A stretch of 64,000 nucleotides of DNA. Origin: Xanthomonas melonis. GTDB lineage: Bacteria > Pseudomonadota > Gammaproteobacteria > Xanthomonadales > Xanthomonadaceae. The stretch lies in the NCBI RefSeq assembly GCF_020783655.1, contig NZ_JAJGQH010000001.1:310001-374000 (forward strand). The letters run 5' to 3'. Shown one piece after another: positions 52,016 to 59,984 of this stretch (position 1 is the stretch's first letter; each line of letters opens with the position of its first letter). The notes under the pieces are model-generated. The model was not told the origin of the DNA. It saw nothing but the letters and a program-made list of their open reading frames with translations, and ran no database searches. The position numbers were made by a program, and so were the translations under genes.

Positions 52016-54465
52016 CCCTCCACCGTTGCGGCAGGCGCTGCGATCCGCAGCGGTTGATATTCCTGCCGACGCTCTCCGGCAATGCGCGCCTTCCACGGAT
52101 CGACCAGACCCTCCAGCGAATACAGCAGGCGCTCGTACAGCGCACGCCGGTTGGCCGCATCGTCGACCACCTGGGCACGGATGTAATCCAGCCCCACCCG
52201 CGCGATGTAGTGCACGGTGCGATCCAGGTAATAGGCCTGCTCGCGGTACAGCTGCAGGAACGCACCGGTGTATTCGCGCACTTCCTCGGGCGTGCTCACC
52301 TTCACAAGGAAACGCGCCACCTCGGTCTTGATGCCGCCGTTGCCGCCGACGTGCAGCTCCCAGCCCGAATCCACTGCGATGATGCCCACGTCCTTGATGC
52401 CGGACTCGGCGCAGTTGCGCGGGCAACCGGACACCGCCAGCTTCACCTTGTGCGGGCTCCACATATTGGCCAGCATGGTCTCCAGGTCGATGCCCATCTG
52501 CGTGCTGTTCTGCGTGCCGAAGCGGCAGAACTCGCTGCCCACGCAGGTCTTCACCGTGCGGATGGACTTGCCGTAGGCGTGGCCGGAGGGCATGCCCAGG
52601 TCGCGCCACACGTCCACCAGATCCTCCTTCTTGACCCCGAGCAGATCGATGCGCTGCCCTCCGGTGACCTTGACCATCGGCACCGCGTACTTGTCGGCCA
52701 CGTCGGCGATGCGGCGCAGCTCGCCGGCATTGGTGACCCCGCCCTTCATCTGCGGAATCACCGAGAAGGTGCCGTCTTTCTGGATGTTGGCGTGCGCGCG
52801 TTCGTTGATGAAACGCGACTGCGGGTCGTCGATGGCTTCATGTGGCCAGGTCGAGAGCATGTAGTAATTGATCGCCGGTCGGCAGGTGGCGCAGCCGTTG
52901 GGCGTGCGCCATTCCATGAAGGCGTAGGCCTGCGCATGGGTCAGCAGCTTGTGCTCGCGGATGGCGCGACGCACCTCGCCATGGCTCAGGTCGGTACAGG
53001 CGCACACCGCCTTGGTCTTGGGGGTTTCCTGGAAGTTGGAGCCCAGGCAGTTCATCAGGATCTGCTCGACCAGCCCGGTGCACGAACCGCAGGAACTGGC
53101 AGCCTTGGTGTGCTTCTTCACCTCGTCGACGGTGAACAGACCCTGCTCGCTGATCGCCCTGACAATCGTGCCCTTGCACACGCCGTTGCAGCCGCAGACT
53201 TCGTCGCTGTCGGCCATCACGCTGGCGCGATCCTGGCCACCGGTGCCGGCATCGCCCAACGCGCTTTCGCCGAAGATCAGCTGATCGCGCTGCGCCTGGA
53301 TCGGTGTGCCGTCCTTGAGCAGCTTGAAGTACCAGCCGCCATCGCCGGTGTCGCCATACAGGCAGGCCCCCACCAGCACGTCGTCGCGGATCACCAGCTT
53401 CTTGTAGACGCCGCCGGCGGGATCGGACAGCACGATCTCCTCGCAGCCGTCGCCGCCCATGAAATCGCCAGCCGAGAACAGATCGATGCCGGTGACCTTG
53501 AGCTTGGTCGAGGCCACCGAGCCGCGATAGATGCCGATGCCGAACTGCGCCAGATGGTTCGCGCAGACCTTGGCCTGCTCGAACAACGGCGCCACCAGGC
53601 CGTAGGCGATACCACGATGGTTTGCGCACTCGCCCACTGCGTACACGCGCGGGTCGAAGCTCTGCAGGCTGTCGTTGACCACGATGCCGCGCGAGCAATG
53701 GATGCCGGCCTCTTCGGCCAGCCGCGTATTGGGGCGGATACCGGCTGCCATGACCACCAGGTCGGCCGGGATCTCGCTGCCATCGGCGAACTTCACCCCG
53801 ACCACCTCGCCCTGCGCATTGCCGAGCAGAGCGCTGGTGGCGGTGTTCAGACGGAATTCCAGCCCACGCGCGCGCAGCGCCTGCTGCAACAGGTTGCCGG
53901 CCACCGGATCGAGCTGGCGTTCCAGCAGCCAGCCGGCCAGGTGCACCACGGTCACGTCCATGCCACGCACTTTCAGGCCGTTGGCCGCTTCCAGGCCCAG
54001 CAGCCCGCCGCCGATCACCACCGCATGCCGCTTGCTGCGCGCAGTGTCGATCATGGTGCGGGTGTCCTGGATATCGCGGTATCCGATCACGCCCTTCAGA
54101 TCGTTGCCCGGAATCGGCAACACGAACGGCACCGAGCCGGTGGCGATCAGCAGCCGGTCGTATTCGGCCTCGGTCCCGTCGGCGGCGATCACCCGGCGGC
54201 GCACACGATCGATGCGGGTGACTTCGGTGTTCAAATGCAGATGGATGCCGTTGTCGCGGTACCACTGCAGCGGGTTCAACACGATGTCGTCGAACTCCTG
54301 CTCGCCGGCCAGCACCGGCGACAACAGGATGCGGTTGTAGTTGGGGTGTGGCTCGGCGCCGAACACGGTGATGTGGTACATGCCCGGCATCAGCTTGAGC
54401 AGCTCTTCCACGGTGCGGATGCCGGCCATGCCATTGCCGATGACGACGAGTCTGGGTTGCTTCAT
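52012..54465 (-). CDS. nirB: NAD(P)H nitrite reductase large subunit
   Basis: An 817-residue enzyme that reduces nitrite to ammonia with six electrons from NAD(P)H. The N-terminal FAD/NAD module begins LVVIGNGMAGIRTVEELL and includes HAVVIGGGLLGLEAANGLKV. A BFD [2Fe-2S] domain follows around residues 415-520 (VCGCNGVCKGTI; SSCGSCTGLVEQ). Then come the ferredoxin-like half-domain and the siroheme/[4Fe-4S] domain with VGSEFCRFGTQNSTQMG and SGCPRNCAESGIKD. It needs siroheme, for which cobA and the cysG-like gene are nearby. It begins 22 bases after the transporter gene. Confidence 0.93.
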   Translation of the reverse strand: MKQPRLVVIGNGMAGIRTVEELLKLMPGMYHITVFGAEPHPNYNRILLSPVLAGEQEFDDIVLNPLQWYRDNGIHLHLNTEVTRIDRVRRRVIAADGTEAEYDRLLIATGSVPFVLPIPGNDLKGVIGYRDIQDTRTMIDTARSKRHAVVIGGGLLGLEAANGLKVRGMDVTVVHLAGWLLERQLDPVAGNLLQQALRARGLEFRLNTATSALLGNAQGEVVGVKFADGSEIPADLVVMAAGIRPNTRLAEEAGIHCSRGIVVNDSLQSFDPRVYAVGECANHRGIAYGLVAPLFEQAKVCANHLAQFGIGIYRGSVASTKLKVTGIDLFSAGDFMGGDGCEEIVLSDPAGGVYKKLVIRDDVLVGACLYGDTGDGGWYFKLLKDGTPIQAQRDQLIFGESALGDAGTGGQDRASVMADSDEVCGCNGVCKGTIVRAISEQGLFTVDEVKKHTKAASSCGSCTGLVEQILMNCLGSNFQETPKTKAVCACTDLSHGEVRRAIREHKLLTHAQAYAFMEWRTPNGCATCRPAINYYMLSTWPHEAIDDPQSRFINERAHANIQKDGTFSVIPQMKGGVTNAGELRRIADVADKYAVPMVKVTGGQRIDLLGVKKEDLVDVWRDLGMPSGHAYGKSIRTVKTCVGSEFCRFGTQNSTQMGIDLETMLANMWSPHKVKLAVSGCPRNCAESGIKDVGIIAVDSGWELHVGGNGGIKTEVARFLVKVSTPEEVREYTGAFLQLYREQAYYLDRTVHYIARVGLDYIRAQVVDDAANRRALYERLLYSLEGLVDPWKARIAGERRQEYQPLRIAAPAATVEG

Positions 54466-54487
54466 TGCCTGGATTCCTGTCGACATG

Positions 54488-55696
54488 TCAGACGCGCGCC
54501 GCGCCGGCGGTGGACCATTCGCTGCGCCACTGGGTCTTGACGCCGGCCAGCAGGCCCCAGCCGCCAAGCGCGAATGCGGAGAACAGCCACATGCCCAACG
54601 CATAGCTGCCGGTGTGCTGCTTGAGCACGCCCAGCCCGGCCGCCAGCGCGAAACCGCCGATGCCGCCGGCCATGCCGATCAGGCCGGTCATCACGCCGAT
54701 GTCCTGCCCGAAGCGTTGCGGCACGAGCTGGAACACCGCGCCGTTGCCGGCGCCCAGGCACAGCAGGGTCAGGACGAACAGCGCCAGCGTGATCGTGGCA
54801 CCGCCCGCGCCGAAGCCGGCGATGCCCACCAGCGAGGCCACCAGCAGGTACACCGTCAGCAGGGCACGCGTGCCGCCGACACGGTCGGCGATCACGCCGC
54901 CCAGCGGGCGCATGACCGAGCCGGCCAGCACGCAGGCCGCCGTCGCCCAGCCGGCGGTACGCGCGTCGAAGCCGAACTGATCGTGGAAGTAGCCCGGCAA
55001 GGCGCTGGCGAAGCCGGAGAAGCCGCCGAAGGTGATGGCATAGAAGAACATGAAGCGCCACGCATCGCGGTTGCCCACCAACACCCGTCCGTAATCGGAC
55101 CATTGCTTGCGTGCGACCGGCGTGGGCGCCTCTTTGGCGATGGTCGCGAACACGATCAGCGTCAGCACCAACGGGATGCATGCCAGCCCGAACACGTCCT
55201 GATAACCGAAGGCGGCCGCCAGCATCGGTGCGAACAACGCCGCCAGCACCGTGCCGGAATTGCCTGCACCGGCAATGCCCATCGCGGTGCCCTGATGCTC
55301 GGGCGGATACCAGCGCGATGCCAGCGGCAAGGCCACCGCAAACGAGGCGCCCGCAATACCGAGCAGCACGCCCAGCAGCAGCACCTGTCCCATGCTGTGC
55401 ACGCCCAGTTGCCAGGCGCCGAACAGCGCAGCGATCACCGCGAGCTGCGCGACCATGCCGGCGCGCTTGGCGCCGATGCGATCGGCGAACATGCCCAGTA
55501 CCAGACGCAGCACGGCGCCGCACAGGATCGGCACCGCCACCATCAGGGCACGCTGCTGCGTATCCAGGCCAAGCGACTGCGCGATCGGTACCTGCAACGG
55601 ACCCAGCAGGTACCACACCATGAAGCTCAGGTCGAAATACAGGAAGGATGCGAACAAGGTGGGCGTATGCCCGGATCGCCAGAACGAACGCTGCAT
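54488..55696 (-). CDS. Nitrate/nitrite MFS transporter (NNP family, NarK/NasA type)
   Basis: A 402-residue, twelve-helix transporter that brings nitrate into the cell. Both nitrate-signature motifs are present: AGAGNSGTVLAALFAPML in helix 5 and GAGNGAVFQLVPQRFGQ in helix 11; the substrate Arg of helix 2 lies in CGAVLRLVLGMFADRIGAKR. It is the first gene of the nas operon and lies directly behind the NasT-responsive leader. The start ATG at 55696 has GAAGAGG upstream. Confidence 0.9.
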   Translation of the reverse strand: MQRSFWRSGHTPTLFASFLYFDLSFMVWYLLGPLQVPIAQSLGLDTQQRALMVAVPILCGAVLRLVLGMFADRIGAKRAGMVAQLAVIAALFGAWQLGVHSMGQVLLLGVLLGIAGASFAVALPLASRWYPPEHQGTAMGIAGAGNSGTVLAALFAPMLAAAFGYQDVFGLACIPLVLTLIVFATIAKEAPTPVARKQWSDYGRVLVGNRDAWRFMFFYAITFGGFSGFASALPGYFHDQFGFDARTAGWATAACVLAGSVMRPLGGVIADRVGGTRALLTVYLLVASLVGIAGFGAGGATITLALFVLTLLCLGAGNGAVFQLVPQRFGQDIGVMTGLIGMAGGIGGFALAAGLGVLKQHTGSYALGMWLFSAFALGGWGLLAGVKTQWRSEWSTAGAARV

Positions 55697-55721
55697 GGAG
55701 ACCTCTTCGGATGCGATAGCC

Positions 55722-55760
55722 AAAAAAAAGGCGCCCCTCCGGTAAAGCCGGAAGGACGCC
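55722..55760 (-). terminator. Leader terminator of the nas operon
   Basis: On the minus strand a 13-bp stem (GGCGTCCTTCCGG with CCGGAGGGGCGCC, two G-U pairs) and 5-base loop run into eight T residues, 26 bases before the transporter start codon. The 5' arm shares bases with the third hexaloop hairpin (55753-55768), so the two folds exclude each other. This is the switch expected for antitermination. Confidence 0.9.
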
Positions 55761-55841
55761 GTTGTCCTGGATGCACACAGATCGCCGTTGATCTGCAGCA
55801 CCGTCTTGCATGTTGTTGCGGGCACGCCGTTGCGCCCGCAG
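55753..55841 (-). ncRNA. NasT-responsive leader RNA with three AACGGC hexaloop hairpins
   Basis: From the predicted transcription start the leader holds three hairpins, each with the loop AACGGC (A at loop position 1, G at 4, as ANTAR proteins require). P1 is 55817-55840, 9 bp with one G-U pair. P2 is 55778-55795, CAGATC/GATCTG. P3 is 55753-55768, AGGAC/GTCCT. P3 overlaps the terminator arm. Known ANTAR targets have two such hairpins; a third identical one is extra. Bound NasT should hold P3 and prevent the terminator when nitrate is present. Confidence 0.85.
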
Positions 55842-55852
55842 CCAACTGCTAC

Positions 55853-55868
55853 GCAATCAACGTGCCAA
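55853..55868 (-). promoter_or_regulatory. Sigma-54 promoter of the nas operon
   Basis: TTGGCACG-TTGA-TTGC on the minus strand fits the -24/-12 consensus (GG-N10-GC exactly spaced; GG at 55866-55865, GC at 55854-55853). It predicts a start at about 55841, one base before hairpin P1 begins. Nitrogen control through NtrC is implied. Confidence 0.85.
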
Positions 55869-55995
55869 CTCGCTCACCTGGCCGTCACGCACGCGCAAGT
55901 CGTTGAAAAATGGTGTTTTCATTACAGGCATGTCTTGCCTGTGGCCGGCCGGCGTCCGTTGCCACACCCGACCGCTCCCGGCTTTCGTGCAGCGA

Positions 55996-56012
55996 TGCAC
56001 CAATACCGTGCG
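55996..56012. promoter_or_regulatory. NtrC-like enhancer site
   Basis: TGCACC-AATAC-CGTGCG matches the NtrC consensus TGCACC-N5-GGTGCA except at two positions. It is about 130-155 bases upstream of the sigma-54 promoter start, the usual enhancer distance. It lies between nasS and the nas leader. Confidence 0.5.
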
Positions 56013-56208
56013 CAAGCCGGCAAGCCTGGCGCGCGCGGTGCCCTCACCGCATGCGGGACACGCCGTGAATCCATCCCTGCAGGCTGCGTGGCGGCATCCA
56101 TGCCGCCACAGCGTCCCGCACGCGGCGAGGACACCACGCGGCGCAAGGATCCGAAACGCGGACATAGCGGATCGGACACGCTACGCCACAGCAACGGATC
56201 AAAGCCCG

Positions 56209-57282
56209 TCAATCGCCCAAGCGTAGATCGAAAAGCCGATTGCGACGGCGATCGCCATCCGGCACCGCTATCCCCAGCCACGCTGCGGCACTGCGGTAGC
56301 TGTCCGTGCGATGGATCTCCCGCAGCCGCGCCATGTCCTCGTCCTGGACGTCATGCCATCCCCACCGCTGGAACTGGCTCAGGAACCACTCTCCATCGGA
56401 CAGCCACGGCATGTTCACCGTTCCATCGCGATGGAAAGCCAGCGCCGTCGCGTCGCCGTTGCAGGCATCGGTAACCGCGTCCAGGCAAGTGAGCAGATGG
56501 GTGGCCGAGACCCCGATATGCTGCGGCTCGGACAGCCACTGCGCGCACTGCGCGCGGTGGTCCTGTGCCGCCTCCAGCCAGCGGCAGGCCTCCAGCACGC
56601 ACGCGGTCAGCCGCTGCGCCGCTTCCGGTTGCAGGGCCGCGAACTCGCGCCGGCAGGCCAGTACCTTTTCCGGATGCCCCGGCCACAACTCGCCGCTGCG
56701 AATCAGCCGCACTCCGACACCCTGCGCCTGCGCCACCGCCGCCCACGGCTCGCCCGAGCAGTAGCCATCCACCAGCCCGCTGCCCAGGGCCGTGGGCATT
56801 TGCGGTGGCGGAATCGTGAGGACGTCGACATCGCGCATCGGGTCCACCCCGCGCGCGGCCAGCCAGTAATACAGCCATAACGCGTGCGTGCCGGTGGGGA
56901 AGGTCTGCGCGAACACCGCGCGCCGGCCCAGTCCGGCCAACGCCTTCGGCAATGCCTGCCCGTCGGCCAATGCCTGCGCCAGTGCCGGGGCCACGGTGAT
57001 CGCCTGGCCATTGTGGTTGAGCGTCATCAGCAAGGCCATCGGGCATTGCGGCCCGGCGATGCCCAGCTCGATCGCGTACACCAGGCTGGCCAGCGCGTGC
57101 GCTGCATCCACCTCGCCGGCGAGCAGCCGATCGCGCACGCCGGCCCACGAGGCCTGCCGCCGCAGATCCAGCTGCAGGCCATGTGCGCGGTCCAGCCCCA
57201 GCCGCTGCGCGGCCACCAGGGGCGCGCAATCGATCAGCGGCATGTAGGCCACGCGCAACGTGGAAAGTTCGGCTTGGCTCAT
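56209..57282 (-). CDS. nasS: Nitrate sensor NasS (periplasmic-binding-protein fold, cytoplasmic)
   Basis: A 357-residue protein related to NrtA/NasF nitrate-binding proteins but without a signal peptide, as in NasS. LRVAYMPLIDCAPLVAAQRL opens the fold. FPTGTHALWLYYWLAARGVD and YCSGEPWAAVAQAQGVGVRL line the anion site, and CRREFAALQPEAAQRLTACV follows. In Azotobacter, Paracoccus and Bradyrhizobium, NasS without nitrate holds NasT inactive; nitrate binding releases NasT. The gene begins four bases after nasT and is followed by the nas operon on the same strand. Confidence 0.9.
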   Translation of the reverse strand: MSQAELSTLRVAYMPLIDCAPLVAAQRLGLDRAHGLQLDLRRQASWAGVRDRLLAGEVDAAHALASLVYAIELGIAGPQCPMALLMTLNHNGQAITVAPALAQALADGQALPKALAGLGRRAVFAQTFPTGTHALWLYYWLAARGVDPMRDVDVLTIPPPQMPTALGSGLVDGYCSGEPWAAVAQAQGVGVRLIRSGELWPGHPEKVLACRREFAALQPEAAQRLTACVLEACRWLEAAQDHRAQCAQWLSEPQHIGVSATHLLTCLDAVTDACNGDATALAFHRDGTVNMPWLSDGEWFLSQFQRWGWHDVQDEDMARLREIHRTDSYRSAAAWLGIAVPDGDRRRNRLFDLRLGD

Positions 57283-57286
57283 CGGT

Positions 57287-57859
57287 TCATCCCAGCAATT
57301 CGGCCATGGCCACGATGCGTCGCGCCACCTCGGCCAGTTTGACGCCCTGCTTCATCGCCTGCTGGCGCAGCGCGGCATACGCATCGGCCTCGCTGAGGCC
57401 GCGTTTTTCCATCAGCAGCCCCTTGGCGCGGTCGATCTGCTTGCGGTCCTGCAGGGCCTGCTGCACCTCGTCCAGGCGCTTGCGCATACTGCTCTCCTGC
57501 GCGAAGCGGGCCAGCGCCACCTGCACGATCGGCGCCAGCCGCGTCGGCGACAGGCCGTCCACCACATAGGCAGTGACGCCTGCACCGACGGCCGCATGGA
57601 TCAGCGCATCGTCGCCGTCGCCGGAAAACATCACCACCGGGCGCGGCGCATGCGTGTGCAGCATCGACAACTGTTCCAGGGTGTCGCGCGAAGGCGAATC
57701 CACGTCGATCACCACCACATCCGGCTGCTGGCTCTGCACCGCGTGCAGCAACGCACCGACCGACGCCACATCGTCGAGCACCGTGTAACCGGCGCGCGTC
57801 AGCGCCTGGCGCAGTTCGCCGATCGGCTTTTCGGTATCGTTGACCAGCAGAACACGCAT
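57287..57859 (-). CDS. nasT: Nitrate-responsive antiterminator NasT (ANTAR protein)
   Basis: A 190-residue RNA-binding response-regulator-like protein. Residues 1-120 form a pseudo-receiver (VLLVNDTEKPIGELRQALTR; VVVIDVDSPSRDTLEQL), and the C-terminal 60 residues an ANTAR domain (QQALQDRKQIDRAKGLLMEK, SEADAYAALRQQAM, ARRIVAMAELL). ANTAR proteins bind paired hexaloop hairpins in leader RNA and prevent termination. The matching leader lies ahead of the nitrate transporter gene at 55753-55841. Its partner nasS follows, separated by four bases. It is divergent from the cysG-like gene. Confidence 0.92.
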   Translation of the reverse strand: MRVLLVNDTEKPIGELRQALTRAGYTVLDDVASVGALLHAVQSQQPDVVVIDVDSPSRDTLEQLSMLHTHAPRPVVMFSGDGDDALIHAAVGAGVTAYVVDGLSPTRLAPIVQVALARFAQESSMRKRLDEVQQALQDRKQIDRAKGLLMEKRGLSEADAYAALRQQAMKQGVKLAEVARRIVAMAELLG

Positions 57860-57940
57860 TGGCGGTGGCGAGGCGTGTGGACGTGAGCCGATGTTGCCAT
57901 GCAACATGCAGTCGGCGCGAGTCATCTTTCGGAGTGGGCC

Positions 57941-58945
57941 ATGCCGTTGTTCCCGTTGTTCGCAAACCTGCAGGGACGCGCCGTGCTGGTGATCGGCGGC
58001 GGCGAGGTCGCCACGCGCAAGGTGCTGGCCTTGCTCAAGGCCAGTGCGCAGATTCGTCTGCATGCGCATGCCCTCTCGCCCGAGCTGGAGGAGTTGATGC
58101 AGGCCGGGCGCTTCGCGCGGCTGAGCGGTGCCTTCGACCCAGCCTGGATCGACACGGTGTGGCTGGTGGTCGCGGCCACCGACGACACCGATTTGAACCA
58201 GCGCGTCGCCGCTGCTGCGGGCGCGCGTCAGCGTCTGGTCAACGTGGTGGACGATGCCGAACTGTCGACCTACCAGGTGCCGGCGATCGTGGACCGCGAC
58301 CCGCTGGTGATCGCCATTTCGTCGGCGGGAGCAGCCCCGATGCTGGCACGTCGCCTGCGCGAGCGGCTGGAGCGCGAGCTGGACGCCTCGGTGGGTCGCC
58401 TCGCCGGCCTGTTCGCCCGCCATCGCGAGCGCATCCGCAGCCAGCTCCCGGACATGAACCGCCGCCGGCGCTGGTTCGACGGCGTGATCGATGGGCGGGT
58501 GCCACTGCTGCTGCAGGCCGGCGAGGATGCCGCTGCGGAAGCCGCGTTCGACGCCGCGCTGGACGATGCCGGCGCGGTGCCGGCGCGCGGCAGCGTGCAG
58601 CTGGTCGGCACCGGCCCGGGCGATCCGGGCTTGCTCACGCTAAAAGCGCTGCGTGCGATGAATCTGGCCGACGTGCTACTGGTCGCTGCCGACATTCCCG
58701 ATGCCGTGCTCGAACTCGCGCGCCGCGACGCTTCCCGCCGTGCCCTGCCGCAGGATTCGGCGCTACAACAGGCACTGCTGCTGGAGCTGGCAGGCGAAGG
58801 GCTGCACGTGGTCGCGCTGCGCAGCGGCACCGGCTACGACGATACCAGCGCAGCCTCGATCACAGCCGCACTGCGGGCCCACGGACTGGCCTGCGAACGC
58901 GTGCCGGGCATCCATCAGGAACGCCGCAAGCGGCCGGCGCCATAA
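57941..58945 (+). CDS. cysG: Siroheme synthase-like protein with shortened methyltransferase domain
   Basis: A 334-residue protein. Residues 1-205 are the bifunctional precorrin-2 dehydrogenase/sirohydrochlorin ferrochelatase (CysG-N/Met8) part: VLVIGGGEVATRKVLALLKA, VVAATDDTDLNQRVAA, VNVVDDAELSTYQVPAIVDR and AISSAGAAPMLARRLRERLE. Residues 210-334 start as a normal SUMT domain (VQLVGTGPGDPGLLTLKALR) but are only about half the usual length and lack the KGGDPFxFGRGGEE region, so methylation is very unlikely. The separate CobA at 48043 should provide that step. It is divergent from nasT by 81 bases. The product siroheme is required by NirB. The symbol applies to the N-terminal activity. Confidence 0.88.
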   Translation: MPLFPLFANLQGRAVLVIGGGEVATRKVLALLKASAQIRLHAHALSPELEELMQAGRFARLSGAFDPAWIDTVWLVVAATDDTDLNQRVAAAAGARQRLVNVVDDAELSTYQVPAIVDRDPLVIAISSAGAAPMLARRLRERLERELDASVGRLAGLFARHRERIRSQLPDMNRRRRWFDGVIDGRVPLLLQAGEDAAAEAAFDAALDDAGAVPARGSVQLVGTGPGDPGLLTLKALRAMNLADVLLVAADIPDAVLELARRDASRRALPQDSALQQALLLELAGEGLHVVALRSGTGYDDTSAASITAALRAHGLACERVPGIHQERRKRPAP

Positions 58946-59059
58946 GGACATCGACCACGGGAGCCTGAGCTCAGGCAATGAGCGCCGAGCGCAGCGGCGC
59001 CTGCGTACCGTCCGACACTTCGGACCGCCGGGCGTGCCAAGGCGATGCGTACCGCCTGG

Positions 59060-59422
59060 TCACTCCTTCGCCAGGCGCTTGCGTGCACTGTCGCGCACAT
59101 CGATATCGAAGGTCACCTGCAGCGCCATGTGTTCGGCATGTCCGGCGCCCGCATCGAAACTGAAGCGCAGGCCGTCGCGGCTGGGCAGGCGTCGCGCATG
59201 CGCTTCCAGCGCGTCGCGCGGCACCGACAGTTGCCAATGGTCGGTGGCACAGTTGCAGGCCGCATGGCCGCCGGTCAGGCTCACCGTGTGCCGCACCAGC
59301 CGTGCGCCCTGCCCGCTGGGCAGCCGGCTGAGGTTATCCACGCTCTGCCCGGCCAGCAGCGTGGCCAGTTCGGCTTCGTCGATGCGGAACCGCAGATGCT
59401 GACCTTCAATCTGGATTTTCAT
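59060..59422 (-). CDS. Conserved small protein (DUF7009-like), next to mobA
   Basis: A 120-residue acidic soluble protein starting MKIQIEGQHLRFRIDEAELA. It contains CNCATDHWQL with two close Cys, and ends in a beta-rich segment (GHAEHMALQVTFDIDVRDSA). The start codon lies inside the 3' end of mobA (17-base overlap), so it is made with mobA and moeA. I know this type only as an uncharacterised family associated with molybdenum cofactor genes; no activity can be assigned. Confidence 0.7.
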   Translation of the reverse strand: MKIQIEGQHLRFRIDEAELATLLAGQSVDNLSRLPSGQGARLVRHTVSLTGGHAACNCATDHWQLSVPRDALEAHARRLPSRDGLRFSFDAGAGHAEHMALQVTFDIDVRDSARKRLAKE

Positions 59423-59984
59423 GAATGAGCTGACTCCACTGCTCGGGCGTATTGCAATTGACGAACGCGGCGCGTTCGCTGGCGGTGACAGCCACGCGAT
59501 GGCAATGCAGTGTTCGCTGCAGTCCACGCAACGAGCGTGCCGAGGCCGCTCCTTCCATCAACGCCGCCAATGCTTCACGCACGGCGGCATCGATGCACAG
59601 CCGCATCGGCAGCATCTGCTCGTCGAACACGACACAGCGCTGTCGCACAGGCGCCAGCAAGCGCTCGATCAGCGGCGTGGACAAGAGCGGCATGTCCACC
59701 GGCACCACCACCAGCGTGGTCGCATCACCCAGCTGCGCGATGACGCTGGCAAGGCCGCCCAGTGGCCCCAGGTCTGGCTGCACGTCGGCGATGCCGGAGT
59801 AGCCGGGGCGGTCGCCGCTGATCAGCACCCGCTGCGCCCCGGCATCGCGCAGCAGCGCCTGCATATGCGCAAGCAGCGGTTGCCCATGCCAGGGCAGCAT
59901 GGCCTTGTCGCGCCCCATGCGCGAGGACTGCCCGCCGGCCAATACCACCCCGGTCCAGACAGGCGCGGACGGGCCCGGCGTCAA
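59406..59984 (-). CDS. mobA: Molybdenum cofactor guanylyltransferase
   Basis: A 192-residue enzyme that joins GMP to molybdopterin, giving the MGD form needed by the assimilatory nitrate reductase. VVLAGGQSSRMGRDKAMLPW is the nucleotide-binding loop and VVPVDMPLLSTPLIERLL the Mg site (Asp in the PVDMP context). The likely start is TTG at 59984, overlapping the moeA stop codon (TTGA). The frame runs further upstream within moeA but that sequence is a shadow of MoeA. It is translated with moeA and the small downstream protein. Confidence 0.87.
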   Translation of the reverse strand: MTPGPSAPVWTGVVLAGGQSSRMGRDKAMLPWHGQPLLAHMQALLRDAGAQRVLISGDRPGYSGIADVQPDLGPLGGLASVIAQLGDATTLVVVPVDMPLLSTPLIERLLAPVRQRCVVFDEQMLPMRLCIDAAVREALAALMEGAASARSLRGLQRTLHCHRVAVTASERAAFVNCNTPEQWSQLIHENPD

